Shown piece after piece: positions 13,693 to 22,016 of a DNA stretch of 29,754 bases. How positions within the stretch are numbered: the first letter of the stretch is position 1; every line of letters starts with the position of its first letter. The stretch spans positions 1 to 29,754 of the forward strand of contig CANRKE010000005.1 in assembly GCA_947631135.1 (NCBI GenBank), given 5' to 3'. The position numbers were made by a program, and so were the translations under genes. The DNA comes from an uncultured Bacilli bacterium. Its GTDB lineage: Bacteria > Bacillota_I > Bacilli_A > RF39 > UBA660. The notes beneath the pieces are model-generated. The model was not told where the DNA came from. It saw only the letters and a program-made list of their open reading frames with translations, and did not search any database.

Positions 13693-14886
13693 ATGAGAAA
13701 CAAAAAAATTTATTTATTTATAATATTCGCTTTTATGTTTATAATAATGCCTAGTAAAACATATGCTGATGATAACCCTTTAATACTTGAGTGTTCTGTA
13801 GATGGTAAAACATTAAATGAAAAATCGACTGTTAAAAAAGACGATAAATTAACATGTGAGTTAGACATTAATTATCAAGTAGAAGGTGGTATAACTATTG
13901 AAGCTTCAGGGCATAGTTACAAATTAACTAATTTTAAAGTGCTTAATGAAAAAATTGATGATTATGATTCTCTTTTATCAATGGATAGTAATGAATTAAA
14001 TCTTGGTTACAAGCAGGTCCTAAGTGGTGATAAAGTACTTCTTGGTAAATTTATGGTACAAGTAAATAAAGACAGTGGTGATGCAACAATATATATTAAG
14101 GTATCGATTAATAAAGAGGCATATGATATTACAAATACATATAAAATTAGTGATACTCCACAAGAACCTGAAAAAGATACAGATGCAACTTTAAAATCTT
14201 TATCTTTATCTGGAATAACTTTATCACCATCATTTAATTCAAATACAACTCAATATACTGCAACTACTACTAATTCATCAACTGAAGTAACTGCAACTTC
14301 TACTAGTGGTAAAGCAACTATAGTGGGAACAGGAAAGAAATCATTATCAGTTGGTAAAAATACAATAAGTGTAGTTGTAACAGCAGAAGATGGAACAACA
14401 AAAAAAACATATACAATAAATATAACTAGAAATAGCCAATCATCAGGATCAGGGTCAAGTTCAGGTTCATCTTCGTCATCAAATCCAGGATCTTCTAATC
14501 CTAGTACAAATAAATCTAATAATAGTTCCTTATCAAGTTTAAAAATTAGTGGTACAAATGTAAAACTAAAACCTGGAGTTTATGAATACTCAGTAACTGT
14601 ACCAAACACAATAACAACAGCAAATGTTGAATATGTAACAGGAGATAAAAATGCAACTGTAAGCATAGATGGAGATACAGATTTATCAGAAGGAAATTAT
14701 AATCAAATAACTGTTACTGTAACAGCACAAGATGGCTCAATAACAGTATATAAAATAAATGTAAGAAGAAATATGACAAGTCCACAATTAGGTGTTGGAA
14801 TACCAGCATCGATAATATTTTTAGGAATAGTTGGGGCTCTAATATATTTTAAAGTTAAAAATAAATCATATATTCAAAAAATATAA
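13693..14886 (+). CDS. Secreted, membrane-anchored protein with two cadherin-like beta-sandwich domains
   Basis: The 397-residue surface protein has a signal peptide (cleavage likely after Thr-Tyr-Ala25) and an N-terminal domain (about 30-152) with two Cys (C33, C55). Two cadherin-like beta-sandwich modules (the Pfam 'Cadherin-like' bacterial type) follow at about 164-247 and 279-360, separated by a Ser/Gly/Asn/Pro-rich linker (248-278). A C-terminal transmembrane helix (about 366-386) and a short basic tail complete it. Both modules show the L-x-x-L-x-(I/L)-S-G opening and a V-T-A-x-D-G-(T/S)...Y-x-(I)-N-(I/V) ending. The topology suggests an anchored cell-surface protein that may bind partners or carbohydrate. 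I chose ATG 13693, 11 nt after AAAGGAG; an in-frame TTG at 13684 is too close. The gene has its own promoter and terminator. Confidence 0.85.
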   Translation: MRNKKIYLFIIFAFMFIIMPSKTYADDNPLILECSVDGKTLNEKSTVKKDDKLTCELDINYQVEGGITIEASGHSYKLTNFKVLNEKIDDYDSLLSMDSNELNLGYKQVLSGDKVLLGKFMVQVNKDSGDATIYIKVSINKEAYDITNTYKISDTPQEPEKDTDATLKSLSLSGITLSPSFNSNTTQYTATTTNSSTEVTATSTSGKATIVGTGKKSLSVGKNTISVVVTAEDGTTKKTYTINITRNSQSSGSGSSSGSSSSSNPGSSNPSTNKSNNSSLSSLKISGTNVKLKPGVYEYSVTVPNTITTANVEYVTGDKNATVSIDGDTDLSEGNYNQITVTVTAQDGSITVYKINVRRNMTSPQLGVGIPASIIFLGIVGALIYFKVKNKSYIQKI

Positions 14887-14891
14887 TCATG

Positions 14892-14922
14892 AATAGTATT
14901 AAATTTTAATACTATTTTTCTT
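14892..14922 (+). terminator. Terminator after the cadherin-like protein gene
   Basis: An 11-bp stem (14892-14902 with 14906-14916) with a 3-nt loop merges into a T-rich tail (14915-14922, interrupted by one C). Confidence 0.8.
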
Positions 14923-14930
14923 ATAAATTC

Positions 14931-14959
14931 TTGATATAAAATAATACTTGTGATAATAT
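14931..14959 (+). promoter_or_regulatory. Promoter for deoD
   Basis: TTGATA (14931-14936) and TAATAT (14954-14959) are separated by 17 bp, about 35 nt before the deoD start. Confidence 0.6.
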
Positions 14960-14994
14960 AAAAATGTAGTAAATTATGAAAGATGAGGTGTATA

Positions 14995-15693
14995 ATGACA
15001 AATCATAACGAAGCAAAAATTGAAGATATTGCTCCTATAGTAATAATGCCAGGTGATCCTAAAAGAGCAACACTAATTGCAGATAAATATTTAGAAAATA
15101 AAAAATTAGTAAATGATGTAAGAGGAATGAAAGCATATACTGGATATTATAATAATAAAAGAATAACTGTTATGGCACATGGTATGGGAATGCCATCAGC
15201 AAGTATTTATGTATATGAATTATTTAAATTCTATAATGTAGATGTAATAATTAGAATTGGTAGTGCAGGTAGTTATAGTTCAAATTATAGATTAGGTGAT
15301 ATAGTTTTATTAAATAGTGTAACTACAAAATCTAATATTGCTAAAAGTATTACTAAGGATAATTATGATGTAATAGAATCATTCGATGATATTAATAATA
15401 TAATTAGGAATTGTTCTGTTAAATTAGGAATTAATATTAAAGATGCAAAAGTAACAACTATGGATGTATTTGAACCATATTTTAAAGAAAATCTTGATAC
15501 TACAAACCTAGAAGTTACTGAAATGGAATCATATATTATATTTTTATTATCTAAAATATTTAATAAGAAATGTGCATGTTTGCTTACTATAGCTGATGAG
15601 AATTATTCTGATAATAATATGGATGCAATAGATAGAGAAAAGAATATGGATAATATGATAAAATTAGCTTTAAAATCTACAGAATACTTATAA
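14995..15693 (+). CDS. deoD: Purine-nucleoside phosphorylase, DeoD type
   Basis: DeoD-type PNP splits purine (deoxy)nucleosides with phosphate into base and (deoxy)ribose-1-phosphate for salvage. The 232-residue product has the family length and landmarks: MPGDPKRA (18-25, phosphate loop), N-D-V-R-G-M, HGMGMPSASIY, IIRIGSAG with the phosphate-binding Arg, and E-M-E-S for ribose binding. The catalytic Asp is probably the one in T-I-A-D-E, in place of the usual S-D-H. The substrate loop after that Asp differs from E. coli, so specificity may be shifted. Start ATG 14995 lies 5 nt after GAGGTG (14986-14990); an in-frame ATG at 14983 overlaps that site. Confidence 0.92.
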   Translation: MTNHNEAKIEDIAPIVIMPGDPKRATLIADKYLENKKLVNDVRGMKAYTGYYNNKRITVMAHGMGMPSASIYVYELFKFYNVDVIIRIGSAGSYSSNYRLGDIVLLNSVTTKSNIAKSITKDNYDVIESFDDINNIIRNCSVKLGINIKDAKVTTMDVFEPYFKENLDTTNLEVTEMESYIIFLLSKIFNKKCACLLTIADENYSDNNMDAIDREKNMDNMIKLALKSTEYL

Positions 15694-15744
15694 TTTTTTT
15701 TAAAAAGGGGAATACTATACTTGATATGTGGAGGAGGAAAAAAG

Positions 15745-17016
15745 ATGGAATATTTTAAAAAAGAATTTAATGCATATAATATTCATGTAATTAAAACAGA
15801 TAGATTTAAAACTGTAACAATAGAACTTAATTTTTTAAGAAAAATAAAAAAAGAAGAAATAACCATAAGAAATTTTTTATCTGAAATACTATTGCAATCA
15901 TCAAAAAAATATAATACAAAGAGATTATTATCATTAAAAAGTAAAGAATTATATGAAGCAAATATACAATCTTCAACAACTAGAATTGGTGCGTATACAA
16001 ATATGAGTTTTTCTCTTCAATTTCTAAATGAAGAATACACACAAGAGGGTATGCAAGAAGAAACATTAGACTTTTTCTTTGATACTATATTTAATCCAAA
16101 TGTTAATAATGGTGAATTTGATAATCATTCATTTGAAGTAACTAAAGAGGTAATAACAACAGAAATAAAAAGTATGAAAGACAATATGACTAAATATTCA
16201 TTAATTAAAATGCTTGAAAAAATGGATCCTAACTGTCCATTTTCATATAATGGTTTTGGATATTTTGAGGATTTAGATAAAATTACTAATAAAACTTTAT
16301 ATGAATACTATCAAGATATGATTAAAAGTGATAAAGTTGATATATTTGTAGTAGGAGATGTAGATGTAGAAAAAATAACTCAAAGTATAATAGATAAAGT
16401 TAAGGTTAATACTTTAAAGAAAGAATTTAAAGATATTAGATTAGAACATAATAAGATAAGAAGTAGATCTAGAAAAATAGTAGAGGAAGAAAAGATTAAT
16501 CAAAGTAAATTAAATATTGGTTGTTTACTTAAAGATTTTTCTTTAGATGAATTAAATTATACATTAAAAATATATAATGAAATATTAGGTGGTGGTACTG
16601 AATCTAAATTATTTTTAAATGTGCGAGAAAAGAATTCATTATGTTATTATATAAGAAGTAATATAAATTCATATGATAATTTAATGTTTATATATGCTGG
16701 TATAAATAAAGAAGATTTTGATAAATCTGTCAAACTTATAAAAAGAGAAATGAATAACATGAAAAAAGGTAAGTTTACATTAGAAGATATTGAAGTAGCA
16801 AAAAAAGCTATGGAAGTATCTGTAAGAACAATAACTGATTCACCTTCAAGAATAATAAATGTATATTATTCTAAAGAATTAACAGATGGTGATGATATTG
16901 ATGAAAAGTTAAAGAAAATAGAAAAAGTAAGCTATGATGATATAGTAAGAGTTGCTAATAAGATTAAGATTGATACAATATATTTAATGTGTGGAGCTGA
17001 TAAGAATGAACAATAA
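15745..17016 (+). CDS. ymfF: M16-family peptidase-like protein, YmfF type (probably inactive)
   Basis: The 423-residue protein has the two-lobed M16 fold with pitrilysin-like features but lacks the H-x-x-E-H zinc motif. The conserved G-G-G-x-x-S-K-L-F-x-x-V-R-E-K segment of the C-lobe is clear at about residues 285-299. It directly precedes and overlaps an M16 gene that has the zinc motif, the same inactive/active pairing as Bacillus YmfF/YmfH. In Bacillus that locus is linked to EF-P modification genes. The protein is likely the non-catalytic partner of a heterodimer. ATG 15745 has an outstanding GGAGGAGG site (15730-15737); an in-frame TTG at 15721 is unlikely. Confidence 0.88.
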   Translation: MEYFKKEFNAYNIHVIKTDRFKTVTIELNFLRKIKKEEITIRNFLSEILLQSSKKYNTKRLLSLKSKELYEANIQSSTTRIGAYTNMSFSLQFLNEEYTQEGMQEETLDFFFDTIFNPNVNNGEFDNHSFEVTKEVITTEIKSMKDNMTKYSLIKMLEKMDPNCPFSYNGFGYFEDLDKITNKTLYEYYQDMIKSDKVDIFVVGDVDVEKITQSIIDKVKVNTLKKEFKDIRLEHNKIRSRSRKIVEEEKINQSKLNIGCLLKDFSLDELNYTLKIYNEILGGGTESKLFLNVREKNSLCYYIRSNINSYDNLMFIYAGINKEDFDKSVKLIKREMNNMKKGKFTLEDIEVAKKAMEVSVRTITDSPSRIINVYYSKELTDGDDIDEKLKKIEKVSYDDIVRVANKIKIDTIYLMCGADKNEQ

Positions 17017-18313
17017 TTTAAGACAAATAAGTATTAATGGTGTCGATGACAAACTATATTATAAAAAAATAGATAATGGTATGGAAGTATTTATGATACC
17101 TAATAAAAATATATTGAATATATATGCAACTTTTACAACTAAATATGGTAGTGTAGTAGATGAATTCGTACCTATAAAAGAATCAAAAATGATAAAAGTA
17201 CCTAAAGGTATTGCTCACTTTTTGGAACATAAAGTATTTGAACAAGAAAATAGACAACAACCATTTGAATTTTATTCAAAGAGTGGGACTGATTGTAATG
17301 CACATACAAGTTTGACTAATACTACATATGAATTTTTTGGACCTAATAATTTCCAAGAGAATCTAGAATATTTACTTGATTTTGTTCAAAATCCATATTT
17401 AACTGAAAAAAATGTTGAAAAAGAAAAAGGAATTATTGAACAAGAAATAAAAATGTATTTAGATGATCCATTTTGGACAATGTATGATGGTATTAGAAAT
17501 AATACATTTATAAACAATCCTACTAAATATCCTATTGGAGGTACTGTTGAATCAATATATAAAATAAATAAAAATATTTTAGATAAGTGTTATAAAACCT
17601 TTTATCATCCTTCTAATATGTTTGTAGTCTTAACTGGTAACTTTGATCCAGAAGAAGCAATCACTATAATTGAAGTTAATCAATCTAAGAAAAACTTTAA
17701 TAAGATGAGAGATATAAGAATAAAAGAATATAAAGAACCAGACGAAGTAGTAAAAAAAGAAGAGGTTGTAACTAGAAATATAGATATGCCAAAATTATCA
17801 TTTGGAATTAAAATAAATACTAAGAAGATAAATATAGATAGTGAATATAAATTAAATATATATATATCTTTAATCTTTAATATTTTATTTGGTGTAAGTT
17901 CTGTATTCTTTGAAAAGATGAATAATAGAAAATATTTATCTATGCCTGTTGGTATTGATAAAATTAGAGGTGGTAGTCATCTACTAATAACTTTAATATG
18001 TGAGACTAACTATCCTAGTAAACTTGTAAATGAAATTAGAAAGGTAATTGAAAATATATCTATAAGTAGTGAAGATTTAGAAATATATAAAAGAAGTTTA
18101 ATAAGTGGATATATTAGAAGTTTTGATGATATTACTTCATTAAATGATGCAATAGTAGATAATGTTATTAATTATAATAAATATAATACTAATACAATAG
18201 ATATTATTAGAAATTTAAATATAAATGAACTTAATAATGTAATATCATCTCTTGATTTAAGTAATACTTCTGTATATACAGTTGTACCGCCAAATTTTAA
18301 GGAACATGCATAG
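17006..18313 (+). CDS. ymfH: Zinc-dependent M16-family peptidase, YmfH type
   Basis: The 435-residue peptidase has the inverted zinc motif H71-F-L-E74-H75 in GIAHFLEHKVFE. A downstream EQEI (E147) probably supplies the third ligand, and the N-A-H-T(S) loop typical of M16 is present. It therefore has the catalytic residues that the preceding YmfF-like protein lacks. Substrate is unknown; members degrade peptides or process small proteins. The start ATG 17006 lies inside the 3' end of the previous gene (11-nt overlap), 9 nt after GGAG (16993-16996). The GTG at 16991 is in frame but has no spaced site. A strong terminator follows. Confidence 0.91.
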   Translation: MNNNLRQISINGVDDKLYYKKIDNGMEVFMIPNKNILNIYATFTTKYGSVVDEFVPIKESKMIKVPKGIAHFLEHKVFEQENRQQPFEFYSKSGTDCNAHTSLTNTTYEFFGPNNFQENLEYLLDFVQNPYLTEKNVEKEKGIIEQEIKMYLDDPFWTMYDGIRNNTFINNPTKYPIGGTVESIYKINKNILDKCYKTFYHPSNMFVVLTGNFDPEEAITIIEVNQSKKNFNKMRDIRIKEYKEPDEVVKKEEVVTRNIDMPKLSFGIKINTKKINIDSEYKLNIYISLIFNILFGVSSVFFEKMNNRKYLSMPVGIDKIRGGSHLLITLICETNYPSKLVNEIRKVIENISISSEDLEIYKRSLISGYIRSFDDITSLNDAIVDNVINYNKYNTNTIDIIRNLNINELNNVISSLDLSNTSVYTVVPPNFKEHA

Positions 18314-18325
18314 ATTAACGTTAAT

Positions 18326-18362
18326 AAAATATAGGGAAATATTTCTCTATATTTTTATTTTG
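18326..18362 (+). terminator. Terminator of the deoD-ymfF-ymfH region
   Basis: A 13-bp stem with one G-U pair (18326-18338 with 18343-18355) and a 4-nt loop runs into a T-rich tail. It is preceded by a 12-bp palindrome, ATTAACGTTAAT (18314-18325), right after the ymfH stop. Confidence 0.85.
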
Positions 18363-18444
18363 GAATTAAATATTTTATTTTTATATTTATTATAACAAAC
18401 TAATAAAAAATTATAATATACCAGTTTTATTTATTTTATAATTG

Positions 18445-18453
18445 TGATAAAAT
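18445..18453 (+). promoter_or_regulatory. Probable extended -10 promoter for the 18484 gene
   Basis: TGA-TAAAAT (18445-18453) forms an extended -10, with only a weak T-rich -35 (TTTTAT, 18425-18430) 17 bp upstream. The stretch from 18363 to 18440 is A/T-rich with nothing else I can name. Confidence 0.45.
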
Positions 18454-18483
18454 AAAATTATAAAGAATAAGGGAGATAATATT

Positions 18484-19794
18484 ATGGATAAAATTAAAAA
18501 ACTAAATAAAAGAAAAAGATTATTAAAACTAATTATTATATTAATAATAGTAGGATTAGGATATTTTACATATATGTTTATAAATAGTCCTAAGATAAAA
18601 ATAATAAGAAGCTTACAAAACTTCAGTGGTATAAGTAGAAATATAAATACTGAATATGGTAATTTATTTAATAGTCAAGTTATTGGATTTAAATCAAATA
18701 ATACTATATCAATAAAAGATTCACTTGGTCTAACAAATGATTTATCACCAATTGAATTAAATCTTGAATACATAGAAGATAATAATAAAAGAATGAATTA
18801 TATTGATTTAGATACAAAAATAAAGAATAAAAGTTTAATTAATTTAATAGGTACAAATAAAGATAATAAATTTTATTATACATTAAATAATATATATGAT
18901 AATTATTATTATGTTGATAGTGATTATATAACATTATTTAAAAATAATGTAGATAAAAATATACAAAATGCATTAGTAAAAGCATTATTTAATAATATTA
19001 AGAATGAAAAATTTACTAAATCAAATGCAAATGATACATTAAATGGTAATCAAGTAACACTCACTAAAACATCAATATCATTAAATACTAATGAATTAAA
19101 AATGTTAATGAATAATTTTAAAAGTGAATTATCTAAAGTTAATGCTGGTGGTAAATATAATTATATAATTAACGTTATTAATGAATTTATTAATAGTGAA
19201 AATAAAAGTAATACAATATATAAATATAGTATGTATGAAAGTAATAATGGATTAGTTAAACAAGATATACAAATAATAGATAATGATAATAAATTAAATT
19301 ATACTATATCATATTATGATTATGATAATAAAAATGGATTAAAAATAATTAATGGAGAAGATACTATATTAGATATTTTAGTATCTACTCTAGATAAAAA
19401 TAAAGATATAACTGGTACTATTGGTAATCTTAATGTATCAGGTAAAATAGATGCAGATAAAATACTTATTACTATGAAAGATGAAAAAGAAGATAATATA
19501 TTAAAAATAGATGGAGATATAAATACTAAAGAAGTTAAGAAAGATAGTGAATATAACAAAGATTATAATATAAATTTATCATATACAACTAATAATATAT
19601 CAATATTTAGTATGAATATTAAATCAAATATAAATATATTTAATAATAAAGAAATAGAAGATAAAGATTATTCTAATGCATTAGAAAGTGATAAAGTAAC
19701 AAAAAGTGATCAAAATAAGTTATCAGAATCATTACTTAAACATGATTTTATGAATAATATTGGATCAATATTTAATAATGAATTAGGACAATAA
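18484..19794 (+). CDS. Membrane-anchored extracytoplasmic protein of unknown function (436 aa)
   Basis: I do not recognise this family. The N-terminus is very basic (about residues 1-13), with one transmembrane helix at about 14-34 and no cleavage site. The remaining 400 residues should be outside the membrane. They are extremely rich in Asn, Lys, Asp and Ile, with alternating polar/hydrophobic strands that suggest beta-rich structure, for example around 225-345. No catalytic motif was seen. It is monocistronic, with a GGGAGA site and its own terminator, and is convergent with the spore coat gene. A role in the envelope is inferred from topology only. Confidence 0.75.
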   Translation: MDKIKKLNKRKRLLKLIIILIIVGLGYFTYMFINSPKIKIIRSLQNFSGISRNINTEYGNLFNSQVIGFKSNNTISIKDSLGLTNDLSPIELNLEYIEDNNKRMNYIDLDTKIKNKSLINLIGTNKDNKFYYTLNNIYDNYYYVDSDYITLFKNNVDKNIQNALVKALFNNIKNEKFTKSNANDTLNGNQVTLTKTSISLNTNELKMLMNNFKSELSKVNAGGKYNYIINVINEFINSENKSNTIYKYSMYESNNGLVKQDIQIIDNDNKLNYTISYYDYDNKNGLKIINGEDTILDILVSTLDKNKDITGTIGNLNVSGKIDADKILITMKDEKEDNILKIDGDINTKEVKKDSEYNKDYNINLSYTTNNISIFSMNIKSNINIFNNKEIEDKDYSNALESDKVTKSDQNKLSESLLKHDFMNNIGSIFNNELGQ

Positions 19795-19827
19795 AAAGAA
19801 ATAGAACGAACTATCTCTTTTTATTTT
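19793..19827. terminator. Terminator between the 18484 gene and the coat gene
   Basis: AAAAAGA (19793-19799) pairs with TCTTTTT (19816-19822), and ATAG (19801-19804) with CTAT (19811-19814), around one A-C mismatch and a 6-nt loop. The plus-strand tail is T-rich to 19827. The A-run on the other arm could also serve the minus-strand gene. Confidence 0.75.
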
Positions 19828-19844
19828 AACAACAAATATCAACT

Positions 19845-20288
19845 TTAATTAATACAGTCAACACATGTGTCATTTAAACATTTAATTGCGCATACACAAT
19901 TTAAATTCATTGTGAAGAATGAATCAGTTGCTTCATATGCACATAAACTAGTTGTATCAGTATTTGGTACTAATACTCTGAATGTTGCACAATTATCTTC
20001 AACTTTTTCAACTCTAAATACTGCTGAACATGTATCAGTTAAAGTTCCATCACAATCTACTACACTTTTAGTAGTAGGCATTGTCCATGGTGTACCGTTT
20101 CCACAACAAGTGTATAGTGTTACTGGTCTAGTGTTACAGCTAATAGGAGTACCACAACCAAGAACAGGTCTATCACAAGTATCTAAACAACTATCAGGAC
20201 CACATGCATTTTGTTGTAATATAAGTATCACCTTTAGTATATCAGCAATACAATTATTTGAGTTACTATTATTATCATTATTACACAT
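19845..20288 (-). CDS. Spore coat/crust protein, CotY/CotZ family
   Basis: The 147-residue, Cys-rich protein (18 Cys) resembles Bacillus CotY/CotZ, which form disulfide-rich lattices in the outermost spore crust. Matching features as I recall them are the A-V-F-R-V-E-K-V-x-x-x-C-A-T-x-x-x-L block near residues 88-106 and the C-terminal L-N-C-V-C-A-I-x-C-L block at about 129-138. The N-terminus is Asn-rich. The start has a strong AAGGGGTGG site. In Bacillus these genes are mother-cell genes under sigma-K with GerE; I found no convincing sigma-K promoter within 150 nt. Distinguishing CotY from CotZ is not possible here, so no symbol is given. Confidence 0.86.
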   Translation of the reverse strand: MCNNDNNSNSNNCIADILKVILILQQNACGPDSCLDTCDRPVLGCGTPISCNTRPVTLYTCCGNGTPWTMPTTKSVVDCDGTLTDTCSAVFRVEKVEDNCATFRVLVPNTDTTSLCAYEATDSFFTMNLNCVCAIKCLNDTCVDCIN

Positions 20289-20438
20289 AATTATCCACCC
20301 CTTCTTATATTTTCATTATAATTTATTCAATTAGATAAAAAGTGCTAAATCATTTTACCTATATTTTTAAAATTTATTTTAATATTAATTTACATCTTAA
20401 TTTATACATGATAAAATATTTATAGATAAGGTGATTTT

Positions 20439-22016
20439 ATGCTTAATAAACTAGATGATATACTTAATTATTTATATGATAGATATAAAATTAATGAAGA
20501 AAAACAATTATTATATAAGAATGTATTTATAGGTGTATTAATAACTTTAGATTTTAAAAATAATATGAATATTGATGTAGTTAATACTTTCTTAGATGAT
20601 AATATAAGATTGTTAGGATTACATAATGTAAGAAAAATATACAATAATATAAATGAATATACAAATAAAAAGTATATTGAAGATTTAAGAAAAAATTATA
20701 AATTATTTAGTAGATATGATAACTTTGATGAAATAGAAAGACTAACACGAAATTTATCAGATAAGATTAATAGTGTAGATGATATGTTAAAATATACTGA
20801 ATTATTTTATAGAGATGTAAAATGTAATGATTATGGTGTAGCTAGATTATTTTTTGAAAATAAAGTACCACAAAATATATATAATACTTTATCTAAATAT
20901 AGGGAAAAACAAATGTTGATAGATAAATCTAATATACCATATATAAAAGGAAATATTTATAATATAGAATATGAAACAGTAAGAGTATGGGATAGTTATT
21001 TGATGTATTTTGATATAGAAAATATTAATGATAATATATTACTTAAACAAAAATTGATGACTAATCCTAATTATAGATTAATTACTTTAAAGAAAAATAA
21101 TAAGATTATAAATCATATATTAGTTAATAAAAGTAATAATAAATATACTTATAAAGTATTAAAAAATGATGGATATGATTATAGTGAAATAATTAATAAT
21201 ATAGATAATGATATTAAGAGTTCTAATATATTTAAAGATCCAGTAAAAGTATATACTTCTTTAGATAAAGATGAATTAGAATACTATAGAATGAAAGAGG
21301 TATATGATAAAGCATTTAAGACATCTAAATTAATAGTATCAAGATTTAGTAGTGTTATTAAGAATAGTAAGAATAGAAAAACATATGTAGGTAGGGATTT
21401 TATGATAATAACAGATGAATCTTTAAATGATAAAATAGATATAATTTTTATTGTAAGACATAATGAAGATTTAAAAAATAAATTAGGTAGTGATGAATTA
21501 TTTGAAACACTTAAAGATATTATTAGATCTACAAACAAAAAAATAGAGATAGATTGTTATAGAACATCTTATTACTTAATAGCTAAATTAGCAAGTAATG
21601 GTATAATTTATATTGATCAAGATAATTTATATAATAAATTAGATATTATTAATCAATATAGAATTGATGGAAAAATTAATAATAATTTTCCTAATATAAT
21701 AAATAGTAATAATTATTCTATTTATTATGATAATAATAAACATAATAAAGTATCATTTTATTCAACTGATAATATGAATTTAAGTGATAAACAAAAATTA
21801 GAAGTAGAATATCAAAAAATATTATATAGTATAATACTTAAAAGATTAGTAGAAGAAAGAAATAAAGATAAATATAAAGATTTAAATATTAAAAATATAA
21901 ATATTAAATCAAATTATAGTAATAAATATTCTAAATATATATTAGATAAATGTAGTTTAGGCAGATATTGCAGTTTGAATTATAATGATGAAAAAGAAAT
22001 GAGGAGACACCAATAA
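20439..22016 (+). CDS. Hypothetical protein coupled to ligA (525 aa)
   Basis: I do not recognise this 525-residue protein. It looks cytoplasmic, with no signal or membrane helices, and is rich in Asn, Lys, Tyr, Asp and Ile. No helicase motifs are present (no Walker A), so it is not the PcrA that precedes ligA in many Bacillota. It starts with ATG behind AAGGTG (20429-20434) and its TAA overlaps the ligA ATG (TAATG), so translation is coupled. Only six residues of the C-terminus look basic. A function in DNA repair would rest on linkage alone. Confidence 0.75.
   Translation: MLNKLDDILNYLYDRYKINEEKQLLYKNVFIGVLITLDFKNNMNIDVVNTFLDDNIRLLGLHNVRKIYNNINEYTNKKYIEDLRKNYKLFSRYDNFDEIERLTRNLSDKINSVDDMLKYTELFYRDVKCNDYGVARLFFENKVPQNIYNTLSKYREKQMLIDKSNIPYIKGNIYNIEYETVRVWDSYLMYFDIENINDNILLKQKLMTNPNYRLITLKKNNKIINHILVNKSNNKYTYKVLKNDGYDYSEIINNIDNDIKSSNIFKDPVKVYTSLDKDELEYYRMKEVYDKAFKTSKLIVSRFSSVIKNSKNRKTYVGRDFMIITDESLNDKIDIIFIVRHNEDLKNKLGSDELFETLKDIIRSTNKKIEIDCYRTSYYLIAKLASNGIIYIDQDNLYNKLDIINQYRIDGKINNNFPNIINSNNYSIYYDNNKHNKVSFYSTDNMNLSDKQKLEVEYQKILYSIILKRLVEERNKDKYKDLNIKNINIKSNYSNKYSKYILDKCSLGRYCSLNYNDEKEMRRHQ

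Noticed and set aside
19867..20334. A 155-codon plus-strand ORF opposite the coat gene
   Set aside because: It lacks a good ribosome-binding site. Its product resembles no family I know, while the minus-strand reading is a Cys-rich CotY/CotZ-type protein with a strong Shine-Dalgarno.
20439..22016. A divergent PcrA/UvrD helicase upstream of ligA
   Set aside because: There is no Walker A, DExx or other helicase motif, and the length is well below that of PcrA.
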